A stretch of DNA of 64,000 bases. It comes from Chitinophagaceae bacterium (GTDB taxonomy: Bacteria; Bacteroidota; Bacteroidia; Chitinophagales; Chitinophagaceae). Below are positions 25,170 through 33,265 of this stretch, one piece after another. Numbering within the stretch: position 1 is the first letter of the stretch; each line of letters begins with the position of its first letter. The DNA is taken from positions 620,001 to 684,000 of the forward strand of contig JADKAJ010000002.1 of NCBI GenBank assembly GCA_016719165.1, in the 5' to 3' direction. The position numbers and the translations under genes are program-made. Under the pieces are notes generated by a model. The model saw nothing but the letters and a program-made list of their open reading frames with translations, was not told the origin of the DNA and ran no database searches.

Positions 25170-26612
25170 ATGTTCAACAAGAGGATAAAGATAAAAGAAC
25201 TGCTGGCAAAGGAACCGGCCGGCCAGGAAGTAATTGTCATGGGATGGGTGCGAACCTTTCGCAATAACCAGTTTATAGCTTTGAATGATGGCAGCACCAA
25301 TAATAACCTGCAGGTGGTAGTAGAACTGGGCAAGTTTAACGACGACATCCTGAAGAGGATCACAACATCAGCATCATTAAAAGTAACAGGTACAATTGTA
25401 CCATCATTAGGTAAGGGACAAAAAATGGATCTGAAAGCGGACACCATTGAGATACTCGGTGACAGCGATGCTGAAAAATATCCGCTGCAACCCAAAAAAC
25501 ATAGTTTGGAATTTTTAAGGGAAAAGGCACATCTCCGTTTCCGGACAAACACATTTGGTTCCGTGTTCCGTGTTCGTCATTCGCTGGCTTTTGCTGTACA
25601 TAAATTTTTCAATAAAAAAGGGTTTGTGTATATGCACACTCCTATTATCACTGCCAGTGATGCAGAAGGGGCAGGCGAAATGTTCCGGGTGACTACGTTG
25701 CCCATTGATGGTACCGCTCCGAAAAATGAAGATGGTTCCATCAACTTTAAAGAAGATTTTTTTGGCCGCAGTACTAACCTTACTGTAAGCGGACAATTAG
25801 AAGGAGAATTGGGTGCTACCGCTTTTGGTGATATTTATACATTCGGTCCTACGTTCCGTGCAGAGAACAGCAATACCGCAAGACACCTGGCCGAGTTCTG
25901 GATGATAGAACCAGAAATGGCTTTCTATGATCTGGAAGACAATATGAATCTTGCAGAAGAGTTCATTAAATACATTATTAAATATGCAATAGACAACAAC
26001 CGGGAGGACCTGGAATTCCTGGCACAACGGCTGGCTGACGAAGAAAAACAATTGCCGCAGGATAAGCGCAGTGAAATGGGGCTGATCGGGAAACTGGAAT
26101 TTGTATTGAATAATAATTTTGAACGGATAACCTACACTGAGGCAATTGATATTTTGAAAGAGAGTAATCATAACAAGAAAAAGAAGTTTCAGTACGAGAT
26201 TACCGGATGGGGAATGGACCTGCAGAGTGAACATGAAAGATATTTGGTAGAAAAGCATTTTAAGAAACCGGTTATTCTTTCCAATTATCCCAAAGAGATC
26301 AAAGCATTTTATATGCGGCAGAATGAGGATGGTAAAACCGTTGCTGCTATGGACATCCTCGCCCCGGGTATTGGGGAGATAGTTGGTGGCTCTCAAAGAG
26401 AAGAAAGACAAGATAAGCTGGAACAGCGGATGAAAGAAATGCATATTCCTGTCGAAGATCTGTGGTGGTATTTGGATACAAGACGTTTCGGGACCGTTCC
26501 GCATGCAGGCTTTGGATTGGGTTTTGAACGTATGGTTCAGTTTGTTACCGGCATGATGAATATCCGTGATGTGATCGCTTTTCCCAGAACGCCGGGAAGT
26601 GCGGAATTTTAA
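25170..26612 (+). CDS. asnS: Asparaginyl-tRNA synthetase
   Basis: A 480-residue class IIb aminoacyl-tRNA synthetase. It has an N-terminal OB-fold anticodon-binding domain (VIVMGWVRTFRNNQFIALND), class II motif 2 region FRAENSNTARHLAEFWMIE and motif 3 GFGLGFERMVQFVTG. The sequence AFPRTPGSAEF at the end is typical of AsnRS, and the first active-site block GEMFRVTTL distinguishes it from AspRS. It charges tRNA-Asn. The ATG at 25170 follows a -7 box. A strong hairpin ends the gene. Confidence 0.96.
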   Translation: MFNKRIKIKELLAKEPAGQEVIVMGWVRTFRNNQFIALNDGSTNNNLQVVVELGKFNDDILKRITTSASLKVTGTIVPSLGKGQKMDLKADTIEILGDSDAEKYPLQPKKHSLEFLREKAHLRFRTNTFGSVFRVRHSLAFAVHKFFNKKGFVYMHTPIITASDAEGAGEMFRVTTLPIDGTAPKNEDGSINFKEDFFGRSTNLTVSGQLEGELGATAFGDIYTFGPTFRAENSNTARHLAEFWMIEPEMAFYDLEDNMNLAEEFIKYIIKYAIDNNREDLEFLAQRLADEEKQLPQDKRSEMGLIGKLEFVLNNNFERITYTEAIDILKESNHNKKKKFQYEITGWGMDLQSEHERYLVEKHFKKPVILSNYPKEIKAFYMRQNEDGKTVAAMDILAPGIGEIVGGSQREERQDKLEQRMKEMHIPVEDLWWYLDTRRFGTVPHAGFGLGFERMVQFVTGMMNIRDVIAFPRTPGSAEF

Positions 26613-26638
26613 ACAGCGTAAAAAATTGTTCTAATAAA

Positions 26639-26672
26639 AAAGGAGATAAAGAATTAATTCTTTATCTCCTTT
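26639..26672. terminator. Bidirectional terminator between asnS and the Usp gene
   Basis: A perfect 34-base palindrome with 17-base arms (left arm AAAGGAGATAAAGAATT) lies between two convergent genes. A-rich sequence precedes it and T-rich sequence follows, so it can end transcription from both strands. Confidence 0.85.
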
Positions 26673-26689
26673 CTCTTTTTTAATCAAAT

Positions 26690-27517
26690 CTATTCATGTA
26701 CACACATCACCGGTACATGAGCCTGGTAAACCAACTGCTTGGTAGAACTCGGCTTGAATATTCCCTGTAACAGTTTATGCTTTTTAGGGATCGTAATGAT
26801 AAGGTCCAGGTTATTTTTTTCTGCAAATTCATTTATGCCATCTTCTATGTCTGCATGTTCAATAAAGTGATAGGAAGGGTTTGCCTCTTCCAGTAATGTA
26901 TGCAGCAGGATGGATTGCTCAGGGGTTTCAGGTTTGAAGTGTTTATTATCATGGTCTACATTCAATACATGCAGTTCGGCATTAAATTCCTTCACAAATT
27001 CTTTTATGAAATGTGTAGGTGTAGACTTCACCACATCCCTGAAATCACAGGCAAAACCAATTTTCTTTATTCCGTGTCCAAAAGCTTTTCCTGGCGGAAC
27101 ACAGATCACTGGCCAGTTAAGGTGGCGTATCGCATTAAGGGTATTGCTGCCAAACAAAATTCGCTCAACACCAGAAGAGCCTTTGGTTCCCATTACTACA
27201 GCAAAAGGATTTATTTTACTACACAGGGTTTCTAATTCATCAGTAACATTACCCATTCGGGTTTCCGTATATACTTTTACCGAACCAGACGTAAGATGCT
27301 CCACTTCTTTCTTAAGCTTCTCTATTTGTTCCTCAGCCCCTTTTCTAAGGTCTTCTATCGACACTAAAACAATCGGTGTATCTGTAAAACTTACCGGCAC
27401 CTGGTATACATGCAACAGTAATATGCTGGCATTAATAGCTTTCGCCATATCAATCCCGAAATGCAATGCATTGGTGGCAATAGGCGAAAAATCAGTGGGG
27501 ATAATGATTGTTTTCAT
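26690..27517 (-). CDS. Tandem universal stress protein (UspA family)
   Basis: A 275-residue protein made of two Usp domains (about 1-140 and 145-275). The first starts MKTIIIPTDFSPIATNALHFG and ends with the ATP-binding-type signature MGTKGSSGVERILFGSNT followed by the strand VICVPP. The second, more diverged, ends in VPVMCVHE and lacks the full G-rich loop. Such proteins respond to stress or growth arrest and bind ATP or act as dimers; no specific role can be read. It converges on asnS across a strong bidirectional terminator. Confidence 0.91.
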   Translation of the reverse strand: MKTIIIPTDFSPIATNALHFGIDMAKAINASILLLHVYQVPVSFTDTPIVLVSIEDLRKGAEEQIEKLKKEVEHLTSGSVKVYTETRMGNVTDELETLCSKINPFAVVMGTKGSSGVERILFGSNTLNAIRHLNWPVICVPPGKAFGHGIKKIGFACDFRDVVKSTPTHFIKEFVKEFNAELHVLNVDHDNKHFKPETPEQSILLHTLLEEANPSYHFIEHADIEDGINEFAEKNNLDLIITIPKKHKLLQGIFKPSSTKQLVYQAHVPVMCVHE

Positions 27518-27641
27518 TGCAAATAAATTGTAATTAAAGGTAACCAGGTTATCCCTTTTGCAGCTATGATTGTCATCAGGGCTAACAATGATTCTTTTGT
27601 GGAATTAATGTCTTTTTGTGTCTGTTATCAAAACAGCACTT

Positions 27642-28199
27642 ATGGCTCAATGGAATACGACGGTTCATACTTATTCAGGCAAAAAAGTAAACAGGGTTGG
27701 TGCGCCGGGAGTTGCAAAACACAACCCGAAAATTGATATGACCCCGATGGTTGATCTTGGCTTTTTGCTCATCAGTTTTTTTGTAATAACCACCGAGTTG
27801 AGCAAGCCAACAGCTATGGATCTGTTTATGCCGAAAGAAAGTAAAGTGCCGATGGAGTTGGGAGAATTGAACGCACTGACTGTTTTACTAGACAAAGACA
27901 ATAGTGCCTGGTGTTATCACGGCCGCTGGGAAGATGCAGTTATACAGCATACCATCATAAAAACCGGCTTTTCCGGAAACAATGGCTTGCGAAAAATCAT
28001 TATTGCAAAACAACAGTGGTTGGACAATTATAATAAAAAGGAAGGTCGCAATGGCCTGATGTTAGTGATCAAACCCGGGTCCGGAGCTAGTTACAAAAAT
28101 GTAGTGGATGTGCTGGATGAAGTGAGTATTAACGGGGTAAAGAAATATGCGGTAGTAAAAATGTCTGAAGAAGAATCTGTTTGGCTTAGGTCTGAATAA
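27642..28199 (+). CDS. ExbD/TolR-family protein without an ExbB partner nearby
   Basis: A 185-residue single-pass inner-membrane protein. The TM segment carries the conserved proton-path Asp in KIDMTPMVDLGFLLISFF at about residues 31-48, and the periplasmic part begins with LSKPTAMDLFMPK. ExbD works with ExbB and TonB to energise outer-membrane transport. No exbB or tonB lies within the window, so the partner must be elsewhere. I chose the ATG at 27642; a GTG at 27618 is possible. Its last 109 bases overlap the convergent methyltransferase gene. Confidence 0.86.
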   Translation: MAQWNTTVHTYSGKKVNRVGAPGVAKHNPKIDMTPMVDLGFLLISFFVITTELSKPTAMDLFMPKESKVPMELGELNALTVLLDKDNSAWCYHGRWEDAVIQHTIIKTGFSGNNGLRKIIIAKQQWLDNYNKKEGRNGLMLVIKPGSGASYKNVVDVLDEVSINGVKKYAVVKMSEEESVWLRSE

Positions 28200-28936
28200 A
28201 CAATTATTTTTTTCTCAAATATCACGATCAGGTATTTGTTAGTAAACCCATCTTTGAAAAGAGATTGTAACCGTAATAATAATTTACCCGGATGTTTCAG
28301 GTAATATTTACCCAGACCTTGCCGGATACCTTTGTTTCTTCCTTGTTTTTTTTTCTTAAACAGACCAAAGGGATTATAAGATTGTTTTTGTGTGGTTGAA
28401 CTTACTTCTGTCAGCCCGGATTTTAAAAAAAGATTTTTGAACGAGGAAACAGTAAAGTCCTGGAAGTGATAGGGGTTGGCGTCCATTGACGGGGTAACAG
28501 GCGCTGAAGCGATAAAACGGCCACCACTAATGAGCTGCGAAGTAAAAAAGCGAATGAATTTTTCTGGTTCAGCAAGATGTTCAATAGTTTCCAGGCTGAT
28601 AACAGTGGAAAAAGGAGTTGAAGCCTGATATGTCATAGCGTCTGCATTTACAAAATTGATGAGTGGATCTTTATATTTCTCTTTTGCATACTCAATAGCA
28701 GTTCGGCTATTGTCTATAGCAGTGATTGTCTCAATGCCATTTTTGTATTGTGTAGCCAACAAATAACTCCCATAACCGGCACCACAGGCAACATCGGCTA
28801 TATGACCCGGGATCAAATTTTTTCCGGCAAAATGATAACGTTCCAGGTGCAACTGAACGGTATCTGTTCCACCAATTTCATTTTCATTACCGCTGATGTC
28901 GGGATATATCCTTTCGAGGCTGGAATCAACTATCAT
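28091..28936 (-). CDS. Class I SAM-dependent methyltransferase
   Basis: A 281-residue enzyme with the SAM-binding motif I HIADVACGAGYGSYLLA, motif II TAIDNSRTAIEYA, the ADAMTY acidic loop and VISLETIEHLAEP. The start is the ATG at 28936 (MIVDSSLERIYP), overlapping the DUF2304 gene by 11 bases as in a coupled operon. With DUF2304 and GT2 it forms a surface-glycan type group, so a sugar or lipid acceptor is likely. The C-terminal 36 residues run antisense through the end of exbD and look unlike the rest (Ser/Thr-rich), suggesting a read-on extension. Confidence 0.85.
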   Translation of the reverse strand: MIVDSSLERIYPDISGNENEIGGTDTVQLHLERYHFAGKNLIPGHIADVACGAGYGSYLLATQYKNGIETITAIDNSRTAIEYAKEKYKDPLINFVNADAMTYQASTPFSTVISLETIEHLAEPEKFIRFFTSQLISGGRFIASAPVTPSMDANPYHFQDFTVSSFKNLFLKSGLTEVSSTTQKQSYNPFGLFKKKKQGRNKGIRQGLGKYYLKHPGKLLLRLQSLFKDGFTNKYLIVIFEKKIIVYSDLSQTDSSSDIFTTAYFFTPLILTSSSTSTTFL

Positions 28937-29270
28937 CCCTGATGGTTTTAGATATCTCTGCCTGTTCCAGTGCGTTTTTGCGGACAATAGTCGTGATGAT
29001 CTGTTCCAGTTTACGGAGACGGGCATATAATTTTAAAATTACATACCAGAAAATGATGATGCTGGTATAGAAAACAAGGTCAGCTCCCCGGCCCACCCCC
29101 AGGTTACGGGCAAGCTGATTAGTTATTTCCGGGAAGAGAATAAAAGCTACTGCAGCACATACTAATAAAAGGAGTAAAATAAGGTCAAACAGGCTGTTGC
29201 GCAACCGCACAAAAAAATAAACGGCGATAAAAACAACACCCGTGATCAGTAAAATTTTAATGCCGTTCAT
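28926..29270 (-). CDS. DUF2304-type membrane protein
   Basis: A 114-residue protein with three hydrophobic segments (residues 4-22, 26-46, 66-84) and a basic amphipathic tail (LYARLRKLEQIITTIVRKNA). This matches the DUF2304 family, small membrane proteins usually placed next to family-2 glycosyltransferases and probably supporting lipid-linked sugar transfer. It overlaps the GT2 stop by 4 bases (ATGA type) and the methyltransferase start by 11 bases. No catalytic motif is visible. Confidence 0.78.
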   Translation of the reverse strand: MNGIKILLITGVVFIAVYFFVRLRNSLFDLILLLLLVCAAVAFILFPEITNQLARNLGVGRGADLVFYTSIIIFWYVILKLYARLRKLEQIITTIVRKNALEQAEISKTIRDDS

Positions 29271-29962
29271 TCAAACAGTTTATGTAAAACTAAATCAAAA
29301 AATATTCTGATGCTGTTGAAAACAGATTGTCCCTTACTTTTTGAGTAGATAGTATATGTGACTGTTGCCGGTATTTCCTTAAACCGAAGATTATTTTTTT
29401 TGATAGCAAACAGAAATTCAGTGGCATGTGCCATACGGTTTTCCTTTAAGGCTACTTTTTCGGCAGCAGCCCGGTTCATGGCTCTTAATCCATTATGGGC
29501 ATCAGAAAGGTACAAACCTGTAAAAAGATAATTTATCCAGCGGGCTGTTTTTAATAGTAACTGGCGGGAAAAAGAAGCATTGTGGTGGCCGGGTTTCAAG
29601 AAGCGAGAGGCCAGTGTGATATCTGCTTCATTGTTTTGTATAGGTAACAGCAGGGCCGGTATATCTGCTGATGAATGCTGGCCATCCGCATCAAAAGTAA
29701 CCAGGTATGTTGCTTTTTTCTGCAAAGCAAATTCAATTCCTGTTTGTAATGCAGCACCCTGTCCGAGGTTTACTTCATGACGAAGTGAATAAGTTATACC
29801 AATACCGGGGAGACTGATATCGTTGGCCGATGCATCATTTACAACAATGATGGAATAAGAAGCTTTTTGCAATTCCCGGATCGTTTGCACCAAGACCTCT
29901 TTTTTTTCATTAAATACCGGAATAATGACAAAAACATTATCGTTGTTTTGAGATAACATCAA
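29267..29962 (-). CDS. Family 2 glycosyltransferase (dolichol-phosphate-mannose synthase-like)
   Basis: A 231-residue cytoplasmic GT-A enzyme. VFVIIPVFNEKKEVL opens the nucleotide-sugar fold; SIIVVNDASAND holds the first Asp pair; YLVTFDADGQHSSADIP is the DxD-type metal site; and SDAHNGLRAMNR is the acceptor-side block of the DPM1/GtrB-like group. These transfer a sugar from a nucleotide donor to polyprenyl phosphate. DUF2304 and the methyltransferase follow in an overlapping operon; a decayed membrane-protein gene precedes and overlaps its start by 26 bases. Confidence 0.9.
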   Translation of the reverse strand: MMLSQNNDNVFVIIPVFNEKKEVLVQTIRELQKASYSIIVVNDASANDISLPGIGITYSLRHEVNLGQGAALQTGIEFALQKKATYLVTFDADGQHSSADIPALLLPIQNNEADITLASRFLKPGHHNASFSRQLLLKTARWINYLFTGLYLSDAHNGLRAMNRAAAEKVALKENRMAHATEFLFAIKKNNLRFKEIPATVTYTIYSKSKGQSVFNSIRIFFDLVLHKLFE

Positions 29963-30568
29963 GCAGGTAAAAATATTGTTTTTCGATTTTATTAATAGCT
30001 TTTCGTTCCGACGGGAGTTTCGGTGTATAATAGAAAGACATTCTTTCGGGTATTACCAGAAGAACCTTTGTCGGTTTAACAAACAAAACTGAATTTATCG
30101 GTAAAGGATCTGGAATATATTCAACTTTATTTAATCCTGTCATAATTACTGAATATTTTATCAGGGAAGCCACATTAATTTCATAACCAGAGGTATTGAT
30201 TTTCTATTAGTTTTGTTCACGAAAATGGCTGAAGTTTCGACAAAAATCAAAGCCGATTCAGTAAAGGGCTCTTTTGAATTGGTGAGCAGCTTTGTAACAT
30301 AGTACAACTTGTGGAGGAACTGAACCAGGATAACGGCAGCACAAACGACAGCTATTTTTTTCCAGAATCGGGAAAGCTGTGTAAACCTGTTAAACAGGAA
30401 GGCAAAAGCACACAGCTGGATGAAAAGAACCACAAAAATAAAATATCTCAACTCCTGTATATAGGTCCACAGCGGAAAAAATGGGGACAGGTTAGCTGAA
30501 TTTCTGGCTGAAAGGTAAAATAATAAGCCAATAATTACAGCACTGTTAAACAAGACCAAATGTAACAA
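29937..30568 (-). pseudogene. Frameshifted multi-pass membrane protein remnant
   Basis: Two minus-strand frames join into one coherent protein. The upstream part (30568-30161) has three hydrophobic segments (FFPLWTYIQELRYFIFVVLF) and ends SIPLVMKL before a premature stop. The downstream part in another frame continues NVASLIKYSVIMTGLNKVEY to FYLLDVISKQR. One lost base near 30167 (TTAATG instead of TTAAATG would restore KLNVASL) explains the break. Upstream, the frame is again broken near 30585, where KKLFPESL and GHFLLHLVLF are in different frames. A glycan-related membrane protein is likely from context. Confidence 0.6.
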
Positions 30569-31574
30569 AAAATGTCCCCTAAGCTTTCAGGGAAAAGTTT
30601 CTTGTTAATTCTTAAACAATAAAAACAAAAAGAGGAAGAGAATAGGTAGCCTAAAGACAGAAGAATTTTTCCATTGGTAAAATAGTTAGTTCACTCGGAA
30701 AATTGATGAAATACTGTCAGGTACACAATTTGTACATCAATAAAACTCGAGGGACGATGGGAGTACATCCTTGTAAGATTTTCCGGAAAAATCCTGTTTC
30801 CTGGTATTGACATAAGCAGGTGACCCGGTATAATAAATCCTGGAAAAATAGCAGGGTTACAAACAACACAGAAATTATAAGACCAGAATAAAGCTGAATT
30901 TAATCCAGTGATAGTTTTTATTTTATAACCTGAAATTCCAAATAAGAATGGCGAATTAAAAGGGCTAATGGTATATAATTGACCTGAATAAACCAGCACA
31001 TAAAGAAAAAAACATGCAATAAGAATAGTTTGAAGTAATTTTTTCTTCTTTGCATGACTTAAGAAATTAATAGAATCCTGCAAGCATATATGAAAAAAAT
31101 AAGAGTTATCAGGTCTTGGTCCAATTAGATGAAAAAAAAACTAAAAAAAAAGCTATCATAAGGTATTGACCAAATTAACCAACCAAATTGGTTCAAAAGT
31201 ACAGTAAAAACAGGAAAATTGCTAAAAACAAATAATGCAGACCAAATACAAGGCTGCGAATTTATAACCACAAATAATTGTTCCACAGTAAAATGGCGAT
31301 ACCATTACTGAATAACCGGGGGCCATCCCATTAATGAAGTAAAAACCGGAATAAGATAAGTAATTTGAATACTTCTTAAGTACTAATGCTATTTCCATCA
31401 AGCAAGTTTTTCCAGTAGTTGTATCTGATAGCATTTATCGTCACTACAGGCCAGAAAAAATAAATTCTGGAATATTTTGCCTGCTATTGATATAATTATA
31501 ACAACAATTGAGCCACTTTGTTGATAAGAACTCTTATCAGTAATTGATTAAAACTTTGCATTGAATGTAAAAAA
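30569..31574. other. AT-rich region of degraded coding sequence
   Basis: About 1 kb without an intact gene. Minus-strand fragments with membrane-like sequence remain: 31083-30691 (LLQTILIACFFLYVLVYSG) and 31434-31222 (SGFYFINGMAPGYSV). None has a recognisable family. They line up with the frameshifted remnant downstream, so the region probably once held a larger membrane-protein gene or genes on the same strand as the GT2 operon. Confidence 0.45.
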
Positions 31575-32600
31575 TTATCTCTTCCAATACATATCAATCC
31601 GTTGTTTTACATTTTCCCGGATATTCATATAATATAAATTTATATCACCCACATGATAGTTTCTTGTCAGGTATAAAAAACTCCATGGAAATTTTGGTTT
31701 ACGGGTATATAATAAACCATTACTTATTTGTGCATCTGCAGTATGGGTATATATTTTTTTGAAACCTTTTATTAAACTTCCTTTATTCAGTTTTCTTGAT
31801 GCAAATTCATTACCTGTGGTCCAGGTAATGGGGTTTGTAACAAATGCATTTCCGTTTTCCTTTTTTAAATAACGGGGAACAAAACCCTTACGAAAAGTTC
31901 TCCAGCTGCACAGGCAACCTGTTTGCAAAGAGTCGGTGCAGGTAGTTAAGGAAGTGAAATATTCTTTTGGTACAGGCCAGCCAATAATATAAGCCGCCAC
32001 CAATTTATTTTTCAGCAATTTGCCTTCAAAGAATTCTTTAAGCAGTCTCTCTGCCATCAGGCTTCCCTGGCTATGACCAGCAATGATGATTGGACGTCCA
32101 TTATTATAATGCTGCAAGTAGTATTCAAATGAAGCTTTTACATCTGTATAGGCAAGATCAAAAGCAATCCTGCTTTTTAAGGTGTCAGTGGAATAGAAAT
32201 TTTGAATATGTGCCTGGCGGTACCGCGGTGCAAACACCCGGCATTGCTGATTAAATACACTGGCCTGGTATAATATGGATGAGTAATCGGTCTTGGCGTT
32301 GATATAGTCATCATCTATAGCAGCATTTGACTGTGCAGCTTGTTTCTTTTTGGTAAATGTGGTGGGATGAAGAAAAAAAACATCAACCAGCGAATCGCTG
32401 ATTTCCATTCGGAGCGGTTGTGGAACACTATCTGATGGGTCCCATTTCCAGGGATGGGCTGCCCAATAGTCCAGATTGCTATAGTCAGGTTGGCCCTTAG
32501 CACTTTTAAACTGGTAATTATTCCTGTAGACCAGGTATTTATCTGAGCAGGAGGTTAGTTGTAAAATCGCTATTAATCCCAGAATTAATGAGTTTTTCAT
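31575..32600 (-). CDS. DUF3089 alpha/beta-hydrolase-fold lipoprotein
   Basis: A 341-residue protein with a lipoprotein signal (lipobox LTSC). The DUF3089 pattern is clear: VDVFFLHPTTF, INAKTDYSSILYQASVFNQ, VFAPRYRQAH, an Ser elbow IIIAGHSQGSLMAERL, YIIGWPVPKEYF and a late TNPITWTTGNEF. The nucleophile Ser is in GHSQGS. It is probably an envelope esterase; the substrate is unknown. It stands alone between the decayed region and the padR promoter, on the opposite strand to padR. Confidence 0.85.
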   Translation of the reverse strand: MKNSLILGLIAILQLTSCSDKYLVYRNNYQFKSAKGQPDYSNLDYWAAHPWKWDPSDSVPQPLRMEISDSLVDVFFLHPTTFTKKKQAAQSNAAIDDDYINAKTDYSSILYQASVFNQQCRVFAPRYRQAHIQNFYSTDTLKSRIAFDLAYTDVKASFEYYLQHYNNGRPIIIAGHSQGSLMAERLLKEFFEGKLLKNKLVAAYIIGWPVPKEYFTSLTTCTDSLQTGCLCSWRTFRKGFVPRYLKKENGNAFVTNPITWTTGNEFASRKLNKGSLIKGFKKIYTHTADAQISNGLLYTRKPKFPWSFLYLTRNYHVGDINLYYMNIRENVKQRIDMYWKR

Positions 32601-32786
32601 AGTATTAAGGCCTAAAAATCGGTAAAAAACTACATTTCGGACTAAATTTCATTTATCCTTCCATTTTGCCTCTGGTGTAGAAATCAAGATATTTTTTTAA
32701 GGCCCATTTTTGTCCCTGATTGCCGTCCAGACTGCATTTGAGCCCAAAAGCCTGAACAGTTTATAGAGTATTACTATAAAAAAACC

Positions 32787-32809
32787 GGTACTTTGTGTTG
32801 CATAGTACC
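32787..32809. promoter_or_regulatory. Candidate operator of the padR-pspC operon
   Basis: An inverted repeat GGTACT-N11-AGTACC covers the -33 element of the padR promoter (TTG at 32798-32800). Its position would let a bound repressor block RNA polymerase. PadR proteins commonly repress their own operons, so PadR is the likely ligand; this is inference. Confidence 0.45.
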
Positions 32810-32828
32810 AAATATCACCTTATCTTTG
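32798..32828 (+). promoter_or_regulatory. Promoter of the padR-pspC operon
   Basis: A full Bacteroidota promoter: -33 TTG (32798-32800), 20-base spacer, -7 TATCTTTG (32821-32828). The padR ATG follows 27 bases later. It is the best two-part promoter seen in the window. Confidence 0.65.
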
Positions 32829-32854
32829 TTTCAGAAACGTAAAATAGAACGGTT

Positions 32855-33205
32855 ATGAACATTGAAAATACACAGAGCCAGATGCGAAAAGGGATATTAG
32901 AGTTCTGTATTCTGTCTATTATTCGCCGGGGTGAAGCTTATCCCAGTGACATAGTAGAAGAAATGAAAGCTGCTAATCTTCAGATACTGGAAGGTACGCT
33001 GTACCCTTTGCTAACCCGTTTAAAAAATGCAAACATGTTAACCTATCGCTGGGTAGAAAGTAACTCTGGGCCTCCCCGTAAATATTTTTCGCTGACAGAA
33101 AAAGGCGAAAGTTTTTACCAGGAACTGGAACAAACCTGGAATGAACTATCCAATGGGGTAAATGCACTGACGAGTAAAAAAATTGATGAACCACTTAACC
33201 ACTAA
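32855..33205 (+). CDS. PadR-family transcriptional regulator
   Basis: A 116-residue winged-helix protein. The PadR signature runs from LEFCILSIIRRGEAYPSDIV through LQILEGTLYPLLTRLKNANML to GPPRKYFSLTEKG, with the wing and a C-terminal dimer helix (FYQELEQTWNELSNGV). It is of the short PadR subgroup s2 type. It is followed 60 bases later by a PspC-domain gene, a pairing common in Bacteroidota, and preceded by its own promoter with an overlapping inverted repeat. It probably represses the operon until an envelope signal appears. Confidence 0.93.
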   Translation: MNIENTQSQMRKGILEFCILSIIRRGEAYPSDIVEEMKAANLQILEGTLYPLLTRLKNANMLTYRWVESNSGPPRKYFSLTEKGESFYQELEQTWNELSNGVNALTSKKIDEPLNH

Positions 33206-33218
33206 CAAAACCAATTAA

Positions 33219-33244
33219 TCCTCCGTAGCTTCAGCAAAGGAGGA
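33219..33244 (+). repeat. Hairpin between padR and pspC
   Basis: TCCTCC (33219-33224) can pair with GGAGGA (33239-33244) around a 14-base loop. It lies in the padR-pspC gap. The GGAGGA could also act as a ribosome-binding site sequestered by the hairpin, but it is 22 bases from the pspC ATG, which is too far for a normal one. Confidence 0.3.
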
Positions 33245-33265
33245 CTTCAACCAAATAGTCATACG

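Noticed and set aside
25797..26504. A 235-codon minus-strand open frame
   Set aside because: It lies antisense inside asnS, which is unambiguous, and has no domain.
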